DNA of 64,000 nucleotides from Coralloluteibacterium stylophorae (GTDB taxonomy: Bacteria > Pseudomonadota > Gammaproteobacteria > Xanthomonadales > Xanthomonadaceae), in assembly GCF_018122625.2 (NCBI RefSeq), contig NZ_JAGQFT020000011.1:1-64000 (forward strand). Direction: 5' to 3'. Below the pieces are notes generated by a model. The model was not told where the DNA came from. It saw nothing but the letters and a program-made list of their open reading frames with translations, and did not search any database. This document shows, piece by piece, positions 19,891 through 28,648 of the stretch. Each line of letters opens with the position of its first letter. The stretch's first letter is position 1. The position numbers and the translations under genes were made by a program.

Positions 19891-20604
19891 ATGCCCGATA
19901 CGCCCGCCCGTCCCGGATTCGTCCCCGGCCTCTACGTCACCGGCACCGACACCGGCGTCGGCAAGACCGTGGCCAGCGCCACCCTGATGCACGCGCTGCG
20001 CCGGCACGGCCTGCGCGTGCTCGGGATGAAGCCGGTCGCCAGCGGCTGCGAGCGGCGGGCCGAGGGCACCTGGGCCAACGAGGACGCGCTGGCGCTGCAG
20101 CGCGCCGCCTCCGCGCCGGTGGACTACGAACTGGTCAATCCCTATGCGCTGCCGGTGCCGACCGCGCCCGAGCTCGCCGCGCGCGAGGCGGGCGTCGACC
20201 TGCGCCTGGAGCCGATGCTCGCTGCGCACGCGGTCCTGGCCGGGCGTGCGGACGTGGTGGTGGTCGAGGGCGTCGGCGGCTGGCTGGCGCCGTTGACGGA
20301 GACGCTGGACCAGGCCGAGGTCGCGCGCGCGATGGACCTACCGGTGGTGATGGTGGTCGGCATCCGTCTGGGCTGCATCAACCACGCCCGGCTGACGGCG
20401 CGCGCGATCGCCGCCGACGGCTTCGCGCTGCGCGGCTGGATCGGGAGCCATGTCGAGCCGGGGATGCTGCACGCGGACGATAACGAACGCATCCTCCGGC
20501 GGGTCCTGCCGGTCCCGTGCATCGGCGTGCTGCCGTACGCGCCGGACGCGGATCCAGCGGATCGCGCGCGGCACCTCGACGGGCTCGCGGCGCTGCAGGC
20601 ATAG
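19891..20604 (+). CDS. bioD: dethiobiotin synthetase
   Basis: BioD closes the ureido ring to form dethiobiotin from 7,8-diaminopelargonate, CO2 and ATP. The 237-aa protein has the P-loop GTDTGVGKT (residues 18-26), MKPVASGC, VEGVGGWLAPL and VVGIRLGCINHA. The ATG is the natural start before PGFVPGLYVTGTD. It stands apart from other bio genes in this window. A possible -10 element TAGACT lies about 30 bases before the ATG. Confidence 0.95.
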   Translation: MPDTPARPGFVPGLYVTGTDTGVGKTVASATLMHALRRHGLRVLGMKPVASGCERRAEGTWANEDALALQRAASAPVDYELVNPYALPVPTAPELAAREAGVDLRLEPMLAAHAVLAGRADVVVVEGVGGWLAPLTETLDQAEVARAMDLPVVMVVGIRLGCINHARLTARAIAADGFALRGWIGSHVEPGMLHADDNERILRRVLPVPCIGVLPYAPDADPADRARHLDGLAALQA

Positions 20605-20616
20605 GCCCGGCGGGCC

Positions 20617-20644
20617 AAAAAAAAACCGCCAGCGGAACTGGCGG
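20617..20644 (-). terminator. intrinsic terminator for the phasin-like gene
   Basis: CCGCCAG (20626-20632) and CTGGCGG (20638-20644) form a perfect 7-bp stem with a 5-base loop. Nine A residues at 20617-20625 become a run of U after the hairpin when transcribed on the minus strand. This is the expected form of a Rho-independent terminator for the gene ending at 20719, and it may limit read-through from that side into bioD. Confidence 0.85.
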
Positions 20645-20718
20645 CTTCACAACCGCGGACTCCCGGGAGGGATGGGAGGGCGCGGACCCGGGTACGTGGT
20701 GGACCCAGGCGAGATGAA

Positions 20719-21075
20719 CTAGACGACCTCGGCAGTCGCGGCGGCCCGTTCGAAGCCGGACCTGACCAGCCTGCCGATGTCCTGTTGCGTTCTGACGACC
20801 TCCTCGAAGGCGTCGTGGCCGATGTCGAGGCCGGATTCCAGGTTGTCGCGCGCCAGCGCCAGCCCTCGCGTCCACATCGTCTGCAGGTCCTCGGCCGCAC
20901 CGGCGGGTGGCGTGCTGTCGAGGAAGGCGAGGGTGTCGCCGAGCCGCGCGTCCAGCATCCGGACCTGCCGGCATGCCAGCCGTTCCAGGCCGCCGAACGC
21001 CGCCGCGCTGCTCTCCACCACGACCTCGGCCAGCGTCCGGGCGGCGCGGCGCAGGTCATCGTCGCGGCTCTGCAT
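20719..21075 (-). CDS. phasin-like small helical protein
   Basis: The 118-aa product is almost wholly amphipathic helix with Ala/Glu/Arg-rich heptads (RRAARTLAEVV, GLDIGHDAFEEVVRTQQDIGRL), resembling phasin-family proteins that coat polyhydroxyalkanoate granules or act as general granule or chaperone-like proteins. The start MQSRDDDL has a GGAGG eight bases upstream. No polyhydroxyalkanoate synthase gene is in the window, so a storage-granule role is unproven. It has its own strong terminator. Confidence 0.65.
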   Translation of the reverse strand: MQSRDDDLRRAARTLAEVVVESSAAAFGGLERLACRQVRMLDARLGDTLAFLDSTPPAGAAEDLQTMWTRGLALARDNLESGLDIGHDAFEEVVRTQQDIGRLVRSGFERAAATAEVV

Positions 21076-21196
21076 CGGTAGCGACCTCCGGTTCGTGTCG
21101 GTGGATCGACATCGATGCTGGCACAGCCTTTTGTGCGTCGCAACAAGGGCGGTGTCGCCGCGGCGCACCGCAGCGTTCCGCAGGCGTCGCGCCGGA

Positions 21197-21559
21197 TCAG
21201 CCGGCGGGGCCGGTGTAGACGCTGCCGGCGGTGCAGGTCTCGTGGACGACGACCCGGGCCAGGCCGGGCAGCGCCGGCCGGGTCTGCGCCCAGATCCACG
21301 CGGCGAGGCGCTCGCTGGTCGGGTTCTCGAGGCCCTCGATGTCGTTGAGGTAGTGGTGGTCGAGGCGCTCGTAGACCGGCTGGAACGCTGCCTTGACGTC
21401 GGCGAAGTCCATCACCCAGCCGGTGTGCGGGTCGATCTCGCCCTCGACGTGCAGCTCCACCCGGAACGAGTGGCCGTGCAGGCGCGCGCACTTGTGGCCC
21501 GGCGGCACGTTGGGGAGGCGGTGCGCGGCCTCGATGGTGAATACCTTGAAGATCTGCAT
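21197..21559 (-). CDS. queD: 6-carboxytetrahydropterin synthase
   Basis: QueD converts 7,8-dihydroneopterin triphosphate to 6-carboxytetrahydropterin in queuosine synthesis. The 120-aa length is typical. Zinc ligands H13, H28 and H30 and the catalytic C24 are present ([15 protein letters not shown]), and a later DHHYLND motif supplies the other catalytic residues. It is divergent from recC. Confidence 0.93.
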   Translation of the reverse strand: MQIFKVFTIEAAHRLPNVPPGHKCARLHGHSFRVELHVEGEIDPHTGWVMDFADVKAAFQPVYERLDHHYLNDIEGLENPTSERLAAWIWAQTRPALPGLARVVVHETCTAGSVYTGPAG

Positions 21560-21684
21560 CCCGCCATTCTAGAGGACGCCGGGCGGCGGGCCGCGGGCGG
21601 GGCCGGAGACGGCGCGTCTCGTGCGGCGAGACGCAGGCCGGCATCATGGGGATCTTTGGCCGCGGTGCAGCCGGCGGCGTGGCG

Positions 21685-21689
21685 AGGAG
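21685..21689 (+). promoter_or_regulatory. ribosome binding site deciding a TTG start for recC
   Basis: AGGAG lies six bases before a TTG at 21696, an ideal spacing. The alternative GTG at 21723 has only a weak GGGGA upstream. The TTG start also keeps the LIVYRASRLEALL segment that matches the RecC N-terminus. Confidence 0.5.
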
Positions 21690-21695
21690 CGGAGC

Positions 21696-24600
21696 TTGGG
21701 CGCAGCGCAGCGGGGACTGATCGTGTACCGGGCAAGCCGACTCGAGGCCCTGCTCGATCCGCTGCTGGCCCTGCTCGACCAGGCGCCGCCGGATGCGGTG
21801 CTGGCGCCGCAGACGGTGATCGCCGCGCATCCGGGCATGAAGGCGTGGCTGACCGGTGCGCTGGCGCGCCGGCGCGGGCCGCGCGGGGTGGTGGCGAACC
21901 TGGAGATCGCGCTGCCCAGCCGCTGGCTCGACGACCTCGCGCGGCGCGTCCTCGGCGAGGCGGCGGTGGCGCTGGAGCCCTACCGGCGCGAGCGCCTGCG
22001 CTGGCGCGTGCACGACCTCCTCGGCCGGCTCGACGTCCCCGCGCTCGCCGGCTATCTCGACGGCGCCGACGCGCCGCGCCGGCGCATGCAGCTGGCCGAC
22101 CGCGTCGCCGGCCTGCTGTCGCAGTACCTCGTCTATCGCCCCGACTGGCTGGAGGCCTGGCGCCGGGGCCACGACGCGGTACCGGAGCCGAACTTCCTCG
22201 CTCCGCTGTGGCGCGCGCTGCGTGCCGACATCGGCGTGGCCCATCGCGGGGAGCGTCTGCGCGAGCTGGTGACGGCGCTCGAGCGCGGCGGCGACGGTGC
22301 GGACGAGGCCCCGCTGCACGTGTTCGGCGTCAGCCATCTGGCGCCCGCCGAGCTGGCGGTGCTGCGCGCGCTCGCGCGCCGGCGCGACGTCGTGCTGTAC
22401 CTGCCGGATCCCTGCCGCGAGCACTGGGCCGGGCTGCGCGACGACCGCCGCGCCCTGCGCGCGCTGGCGCAGGAGGCGGCCTTCGAACCCGGTACCGAGG
22501 CGCGCTTCCTCGATCAGGGCCATCCGCTGCTGGCGCGCTGGGGACGGATGGGCCAGCACTTCGTGCTCGCGCTCGACGATGGCGCGGCCGTCGACGTGCG
22601 CCACTGGCAGGACGAGGCACCGCCGCCGCCGGCGACGCGCCTGGAGCGCGTGCAGGAGAGCATCCGCCGGCTCGTCCCGGAGCTGATGGCGCCGGGCGCC
22701 GACGCCGATGCGGAGCGCCGCGACGCGTCGCTGCGCGTGCACGCCTGCCACACCCGGCTGCGCGAGCTGGAGGCGCTGCGCGATGCCCTGCTCGCGGCGC
22801 TCTCCGATCTGCCCGGGCTGCGTCCGGCCGACATCGTGGTGATGGCGCCGGACATCGGCGCCTACGTGCCGCTCCTGCCGGCGGTGTTCGGCGAGCCCGG
22901 CCTGCATGCGGGGCCGCTGCCCTACCACCTGGCCGATGTGCCGCTCGCGCGCGCGCACCCGCTGTTCGAGGCCTTCCGCCGGCTGCTGGCACTGCCGGGC
23001 GCGCGCGTCACCGCGCCTGAGGTGGTCGACCTGCTGGCGGTGCCCGAGGTGGCCGCGCGCTTCGGGCTCGGCGCCGACGAGGCCGAGGTCGTCGCCGGCT
23101 GGCTGCGCGAGGCGCGGGTGGCCTGGGCGCTGGATGCCGACTTCCGGACCCGCTTCGAGGTGCCCGCGCTGGAGGCGCACACCTTCGCCTGGGGGCTGGA
23201 CCGGATGCTGGCCGGCTATGCGATCGGCACCGAGGACGAGGATCCAGCCATCGAGCTGGCCGACGGCAGCGGGCTCGCGCCGCTGGCGGGCGTCGCCGGG
23301 CCGCAGGCCGCCCTGGCCGGTGCGCTCGACGCCCTGCTGGTCGAGCTGGCGGCGGCCTGCTCCGACGCCGCCGCCGCGCGGCCCGCCTCGGAGTGGGCCG
23401 TGCGGCTGGAGCGGCGCATGGAGGGCCTGTTCCGCGTCGCGCCCGGCGACGCCGCCGCCGAGGCCGCCTACGCCCAGTTGCTGGCTTTCGTGCGCGCGCT
23501 GGCTGCCGAGCCGGCGGCCAGTGGGCTGGACCCGGAGCTGGAGTTCGGCGTCGTGCGCGAACTCCTGCTCGCGCGCCTGGACGGCGTTCCCGAGCGCCAG
23601 CGCTTCCTGATGGGCGGCATCACCGTCTGCGGCATGGTCCCGCAGCGGGCGATCCCGTTCCGCGTGGTGGCGGTGCTGGGCCTCGACGACGGCGCTTTCC
23701 CGCGCACCGGCAGCGACGGCGGCATCGACCTGATGGCGCGACATCGCCGCCTCGGCGACCGCGACGTGCGCAGCGACGACCGCTACCTGTTCCTGGAGAC
23801 GGTGATGTCGGCGCGCGAGCGCCTGCACCTGAGCTACATCGGCGAGGGCGTGCGCGACGGCCGTCCGCGCAATCCTGCCGCGCCGCTGGCCGAGCTGATG
23901 ACGGCGCTGGACGCGCATGCGGGGCTGGCGCCGGACGCCGGGACCGACCGGCCGTGGTGCGTGCGCCATCCGCTGCAGCCGTTCGATCCGCGCTACTTCG
24001 ACGGCAGCGATCCGCGGCTGTTCTCGTTCCGAGCCGATTTTTCCCGCATGCGGCCGGATCCCGACGCGCCCGCCGCGCCGTTCTACTCCCCGCAGCCGTC
24101 CGGCGCCGGCATCGACCGGGAGGGCGCGACCGCGGCGCTGCGCGAAGTGCAGGCCTGGTACCGCGATCCTGCCCGGCAGTTGCTGGAGAAGGACCTGCAC
24201 CTGCGCCTGGACGCGCTCGCCGACGACCGCCTGCGCGACAGCGAGCCGCTGACCCCGCGCTTCGAGGCGCTCGACGGCATCGGCCGCCGGCTCTTCGCCG
24301 AGGCGATGGCGCATGGCGGCGAGCTGCCGCCCACGCCGCCGGCCTGGCTGCGCCTCGGCGGCGTCCTGCCGCCGGGACGCCTGGGGGCCGAGGCCTGGAA
24401 GCGCGAATGCGCGCAGGTCGCGAAGGTGATCGGCTGCGCGCGCGCGCTCGGGTTCGCCGACGGCCTGCCGCAGCGCCTGCCGCAGGAGGTCGCGCTGGAG
24501 GTCGAGGGCGTGCGCATCGAGGGCGAACTCGGCCGCCTGCACGTGGACGGGCAGGGCACGCGCTGGGTGCTGGAGAGCTTCCCGGGCCGGCGTGCGGAAA

Positions 24601-25100
24601 AGGAACTGACGTTCCGCGAGCGCGTGCCGGCGTTCCTGGAATGGGCGCTGGCAAGGCTGGCTGCGCCCGGGGATCTCGCGCCGCTGCGCATCGCGCTGCT
24701 GACCCAGGGCGGCGCGCGCGAGTGGCAGGAGACGCTCGAGGCCTGGGACGCGGACTATCGCGCGCGGCTCGGCGACACCGCCTCCACGCCGATGCTGGAG
24801 GCGTTGCGCCGGCGCGTCGCACGCCTGCTGGCGCTGCGCCGCGAGGGTGTCTGGTACTTCCCGAAGACCTCGTGGGCGGCGACGGCGGAGGCGCCGGACG
24901 CGGCCGCACGCGCCTGGGCCGGGAGCGGCTTCAGCACCGGCGAGCGCGACCACGCGCCGGGTTATTCCGCGCTCCTCGCCGGGCGACGCGCCTTCGCGGC
25001 CGACGCCGGCGATTTCGCCGCGCTCGCCGCCACCGGCCGCGAGCTGAAGGCGCTGATCGGGTTCGACGACGAAGAGGCCGCGGCATGGGCGTGGGCATGA
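21696..25100 (+). CDS. recC: exodeoxyribonuclease V, gamma subunit
   Basis: RecC is the Chi-recognising subunit of RecBCD, which processes double-strand breaks for recombination. The 1134-aa protein keeps the inactive helicase-like fold, with family segments VYRASRLEALLDP, GISHLAP-like VFGVSHLAPAELAVL, GRMGQHFV, LPYHLADVPL, GMVPQRAIPFRVVAVLGLDDGAFPR and MSARERLHLSYIGEG. The start is uncertain between TTG 21696 (good ribosome site) and GTG 21723. The end overlaps recB by four bases (ATGA). It heads a compact recC-recB-recD operon without the ptrA gene that separates recC and recB in E. coli. Confidence 0.94.
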   Translation: MGAAQRGLIVYRASRLEALLDPLLALLDQAPPDAVLAPQTVIAAHPGMKAWLTGALARRRGPRGVVANLEIALPSRWLDDLARRVLGEAAVALEPYRRERLRWRVHDLLGRLDVPALAGYLDGADAPRRRMQLADRVAGLLSQYLVYRPDWLEAWRRGHDAVPEPNFLAPLWRALRADIGVAHRGERLRELVTALERGGDGADEAPLHVFGVSHLAPAELAVLRALARRRDVVLYLPDPCREHWAGLRDDRRALRALAQEAAFEPGTEARFLDQGHPLLARWGRMGQHFVLALDDGAAVDVRHWQDEAPPPPATRLERVQESIRRLVPELMAPGADADAERRDASLRVHACHTRLRELEALRDALLAALSDLPGLRPADIVVMAPDIGAYVPLLPAVFGEPGLHAGPLPYHLADVPLARAHPLFEAFRRLLALPGARVTAPEVVDLLAVPEVAARFGLGADEAEVVAGWLREARVAWALDADFRTRFEVPALEAHTFAWGLDRMLAGYAIGTEDEDPAIELADGSGLAPLAGVAGPQAALAGALDALLVELAAACSDAAAARPASEWAVRLERRMEGLFRVAPGDAAAEAAYAQLLAFVRALAAEPAASGLDPELEFGVVRELLLARLDGVPERQRFLMGGITVCGMVPQRAIPFRVVAVLGLDDGAFPRTGSDGGIDLMARHRRLGDRDVRSDDRYLFLETVMSARERLHLSYIGEGVRDGRPRNPAAPLAELMTALDAHAGLAPDAGTDRPWCVRHPLQPFDPRYFDGSDPRLFSFRADFSRMRPDPDAPAAPFYSPQPSGAGIDREGATAALREVQAWYRDPARQLLEKDLHLRLDALADDRLRDSEPLTPRFEALDGIGRRLFAEAMAHGGELPPTPPAWLRLGGVLPPGRLGAEAWKRECAQVAKVIGCARALGFADGLPQRLPQEVALEVEGVRIEGELGRLHVDGQGTRWVLESFPGRRAEKELTFRERVPAFLEWALARLAAPGDLAPLRIALLTQGGAREWQETLEAWDADYRARLGDTASTPMLEALRRRVARLLALRREGVWYFPKTSWAATAEAPDAAARAWAGSGFSTGERDHAPGYSALLAGRRAFAADAGDFAALAATGRELKALIGFDDEEAAAWAWA

Positions 25101-28100
25101 CGGGGCGCGAGGCCTACGCCGCCGCAGGCTGGCAGGACCTGCCGCTCGACGAGGGCGGCCGCGGCCTGATCGAGGCCAGCGCCGGCACCGGCAAGACCTG
25201 GACGATCTCGGTGCTGTACCTGCGCCTTTTGCTGGAGCGCGGGCTCGCTCCGCGGCAGATCGTGGTCACCACCTTCACCGACGCCGCCGCCCAGGAGCTG
25301 CGCGAGCGCCTCGGCGCGCGCGTGCGCTGGGCCGAGCGCCTGGCGCTGGCGGCGCAGCGCGGCGAGGCGGGCGAGGACGGGGCGGATGCACGCTGGCTGC
25401 AGGCGCGCTGGGACGGGCCGGAGGCGGTCGCGGGCGACCTGTTGGCCCTGCGCCTGGCCCAGGCCGATCTCGACCTCGCCCCGGTGACCACGCTGCACAG
25501 CCTGTGCCGGCGGATCCTGGCCGAGTTCCCGTTCGACAGCCGCAGCCCGTTCGGGCCCGGCGAGCTGGTCGCCGGGCGCGCGCTCGACGCCGAGCTGTTC
25601 GACGACCTCTGGCGCCGCCTCGCGCAGGCGCCGGGCGAGCAGGACGAAGGCGACCGGCTGTGGTTCGCCGCGGGCCGCGGGCCGCTGGAGAAGGCGCTGC
25701 GGGCGGCGCTCGCACCGAACACCGCGGTGCGCGTGCCCGATCCCGACGCCGCCATGGCGATCATGCGCGGCGAGCAGGCGGAGCGGCTCCGCGCCTTCGC
25801 CGCGCGCGACCATTATCTGCCCCGCAAGCGCAAGCTCCGCGGCCAGCTCGAGGCGCTCGCGGACTTCATCGCCGCCGGCGACTGCGGTGCCGAGCTGCCG
25901 AAGACCTGTCGCGACGCGCTCGAGGTCGACGGCCAGATCCGTCCGGAATGCCTGGATGCGGTGCGCGGCTGCCCGGAGATCCGCTTCGCGCTCGAGGCCC
26001 TGGCGGTGCTTGACGCGCGCGAAGCCTCGGCACAGGCGACCGCCCTGGCGCGCTACCGCAGCGAGCTGCTCGCGCGCCGCGAGGCGCTGCTGCACGCGCG
26101 CGGCCAGCTCACCTTCGATGCGCTGCTCACCCGCGTGCACGCGGCGCTCCACGGCGCCGGCGGCGAGGCGCTGGCGGCGCGCCTGCGCGAGGCCTGGCCG
26201 GTGGCCCTGGTCGACGAATTCCAGGACACCGATGCGCTGCAGTTCGCCATCCTCGACCGCATCTACCCGGTCGCGCCCGCGCCGCGGGGGCGGCTGGTGA
26301 TGATCGGCGACCCCAAGCAGGCGATCTACCGCTTCCGCGGCGGCGACATCCACGCCTACCTGCGCGCCAGCGCGAGCGCCGATGCGCGCCTCGGCCTGCG
26401 CACCAACTTCCGTTCGAGCAGCGCCTTCGTCGGGGCGCTGAACGCGCTGTTCGCGCTCGCGGGGCCGGCGCTCGACCAGGACGGCCGCTCCGGCATCGGC
26501 TACGCCGCGGTCGCCGCGGCCGGCCGTGGCGAGCGCCTCGCGCACGACGGCGTCGAGGTCGCGCGGCCGCTGCTCCTGCACGAGATGGAGCCCGCCTGCG
26601 CCGAGGACGGCGAGGAGGAGGCGGAGGACGCCTGCGTCGAGCGCGCGCTGGTCGGCTGCGCCAACCGCATCGCGCGGTTGCTCGGCGACGGCCGCACCAG
26701 CCTCGGCGAGCAGCCGCTGGCGCCCGGCGACGTCGCGGTCCTGCTGCCGCGGCACGCCGACATCCAGCGCCTGCGCGACCTGCTGCAGGCGTGCGGGGTG
26801 CCCTGCGTCGCGGCGAGCAACGCCAGCGTGTTCGCCACCGACTGCGCGCGCGAGCTCGCCATCGTGCTGCATGCGGTGCACCACGCCGGCGACGAGGCGG
26901 TCATGCGCGCCGCGCTGGCCACGCGCCTGCTGGGCTGCGACTACGCCACGCTGCGCGCGATGCGCGAGGCGCCGGCGCGCTGGCAGCCGCAGGTCGAGCG
27001 CTTCCACGCGTGGCGCGAGGTCTGGCGCGCAGGCGGGGTGCTGGCGGTGGTGCAGGCGGTGATCGCGGAGGCCTCCGGCGGCCTGCTGCAGGGCGCGGAC
27101 GCAGAGCGGGTGCTGACCGACCTGCGCCATCTGGGCGAGCTGCTGCAGGCGGCGGCCGAGGACCGCGCCGGGCCGGAGGAACTGCTGGCCTGGTTCGCCG
27201 CCCAGCGTGCCGGCGAGGGCGAGGAGGGCGAGGCGGCCGAGGAACAGCAGCTTCGTATCGAGTCCGACGCGCGCCGGGTACGGCTCATGACCCTGCACGC
27301 CAGCAAGGGCCTCGAGTTTCCGGTGGTCTTCCTGCCGCTGATGTGGCGCCAGCGCGGCGCCGCCGCCGGTCGCACCCTGGCGCTGGCGACGGCCGCCGAC
27401 GGCACGCGGCTGCTCGACATCGGCGGGCCCGCCCATGCGGAGGCAGTCGCCCTGACGCTGGCCGAGGACCAGGCCGAGCGTTTCCGCCTGCTGTACGTGG
27501 CGCTGACCCGCGCCCGCCACGCCTGCCACGTGTTCGTGCGCGATCCGGCCCGGGCGGCGCACGGGGATCCGCGGCGTTCGGCCCTGGATGCGCTGCTGGC
27601 GCGTGCGCTGGTGGCGCTCGGTACGGGGGCTTCGCTCGCGGAGCTGCCTGCGGCGGCGCCGGGCATCGCCGTGGACGCGGGCTGGGATCCCGGCTTCGCA
27701 CGCTACCGCGGTAGCGCGGATCCGGGCGTCGGCGTGCGTACGGTGCGTCCGGAGCCGCCGCGAAGCCGGCCGGAGTCGCGCTTCAGCTTCTCGGCCCTGG
27801 TGCGCGCCGGCGCCGGTTCGGCGCAGGAGGAGGCGGCGGCCGCCGACGAGGGCATCGCGGTCGATGCCATCGCCGCGGCGCTGGCGCCCGCCGCGCCCGA
27901 GCCGCCGCATCCCGAGCTGCAGGCGCTGGCCACGGTGAAGGGCGCCGAGTTCGGCAATGCGCTGCATGCGGTGTTCGAGCATCGCCTCGTGGGACGGCCG
28001 CTGCGCGAGCAGCTCGACCTCGTCCGCACCGGGCTGCGCGAGGCCGGCGTGCGCGCCGAGATCGCGCCCGAGGCGCTCGCGCGCCGGCTCGCCACGCGCC

Positions 28101-28648
28101 TGGACGGCGTGCTCGCCGCCGAGCTGCTGCCCGGACTGCGCCTGGGCGCGGTCGCCGCACGCGACCTGCTCGCCGAGATGGAATTCAACTTCGTGCTGGG
28201 CGAGGTGCCGGTGAGCGCGCTGCGCGCGGCCTGCGCCGCGCACGGCGAGCCCGGACTCGTGCCGCATGCGCCGGTGCCGGTGCTGCGCGGCCTGATGAAC
28301 GGCAAGATCGACCTGATCCTGCGCCACGACGGGCGCTTCCACGTGCTGGACTACAAGAGCAACTTCCTCGGCGAAGCCCTCGCCGACTATGCGCCCGCGG
28401 TGCTGCCGGCGGCGATGGACGCCCACCACTACCGCTTCCAGGCGCTGCTCTACACCGTGGCCGTGGATCGCTACCTGCGCCAGCGCCTGCCCGGCTACGT
28501 GCGCGCGACGCATCTCGGCGAGGCGATCTACCTGTTCGTCCGTGCGGTGGGACTCGCGCCCGGCGCGGGCGTGTGGACGCAGCGCTTCGACGACGGCCTG
28601 GTCGACGCGGTCGATGCGGTGTTCGCGCAGCAGGCGGTGCCGGCATGA
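25097..28648 (+). CDS. recB: exodeoxyribonuclease V, beta subunit
   Basis: RecB is a 3'-5' helicase plus nuclease. The 1183-aa length is close to the E. coli protein. Walker A is ASAGTGKT (residues 27-34), Walker B VDEFQDTD, and further superfamily-1 motifs are GDPKQAIYRFRGGD, RLMTLHASKGLEFPVVF and LLYVALTRARHA. The C-terminal nuclease has D1085 and K1087 in LDYKSN. Its ATG overlaps the recC stop and its own stop overlaps recD, so the three subunits are translationally coupled, fitting equal stoichiometry. Confidence 0.96.
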   Translation: MTGREAYAAAGWQDLPLDEGGRGLIEASAGTGKTWTISVLYLRLLLERGLAPRQIVVTTFTDAAAQELRERLGARVRWAERLALAAQRGEAGEDGADARWLQARWDGPEAVAGDLLALRLAQADLDLAPVTTLHSLCRRILAEFPFDSRSPFGPGELVAGRALDAELFDDLWRRLAQAPGEQDEGDRLWFAAGRGPLEKALRAALAPNTAVRVPDPDAAMAIMRGEQAERLRAFAARDHYLPRKRKLRGQLEALADFIAAGDCGAELPKTCRDALEVDGQIRPECLDAVRGCPEIRFALEALAVLDAREASAQATALARYRSELLARREALLHARGQLTFDALLTRVHAALHGAGGEALAARLREAWPVALVDEFQDTDALQFAILDRIYPVAPAPRGRLVMIGDPKQAIYRFRGGDIHAYLRASASADARLGLRTNFRSSSAFVGALNALFALAGPALDQDGRSGIGYAAVAAAGRGERLAHDGVEVARPLLLHEMEPACAEDGEEEAEDACVERALVGCANRIARLLGDGRTSLGEQPLAPGDVAVLLPRHADIQRLRDLLQACGVPCVAASNASVFATDCARELAIVLHAVHHAGDEAVMRAALATRLLGCDYATLRAMREAPARWQPQVERFHAWREVWRAGGVLAVVQAVIAEASGGLLQGADAERVLTDLRHLGELLQAAAEDRAGPEELLAWFAAQRAGEGEEGEAAEEQQLRIESDARRVRLMTLHASKGLEFPVVFLPLMWRQRGAAAGRTLALATAADGTRLLDIGGPAHAEAVALTLAEDQAERFRLLYVALTRARHACHVFVRDPARAAHGDPRRSALDALLARALVALGTGASLAELPAAAPGIAVDAGWDPGFARYRGSADPGVGVRTVRPEPPRSRPESRFSFSALVRAGAGSAQEEAAAADEGIAVDAIAAALAPAAPEPPHPELQALATVKGAEFGNALHAVFEHRLVGRPLREQLDLVRTGLREAGVRAEIAPEALARRLATRLDGVLAAELLPGLRLGAVAARDLLAEMEFNFVLGEVPVSALRAACAAHGEPGLVPHAPVPVLRGLMNGKIDLILRHDGRFHVLDYKSNFLGEALADYAPAVLPAAMDAHHYRFQALLYTVAVDRYLRQRLPGYVRATHLGEAIYLFVRAVGLAPGAGVWTQRFDDGLVDAVDAVFAQQAVPA

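Noticed and set aside
20142..24953. Long open minus-strand frame opposite bioD, queD and recC
   Set aside because: Arg/Ala/Pro/His-rich translation with no family likeness; it is an effect of high GC leaving few stop codons. The opposite strand carries recognised genes.
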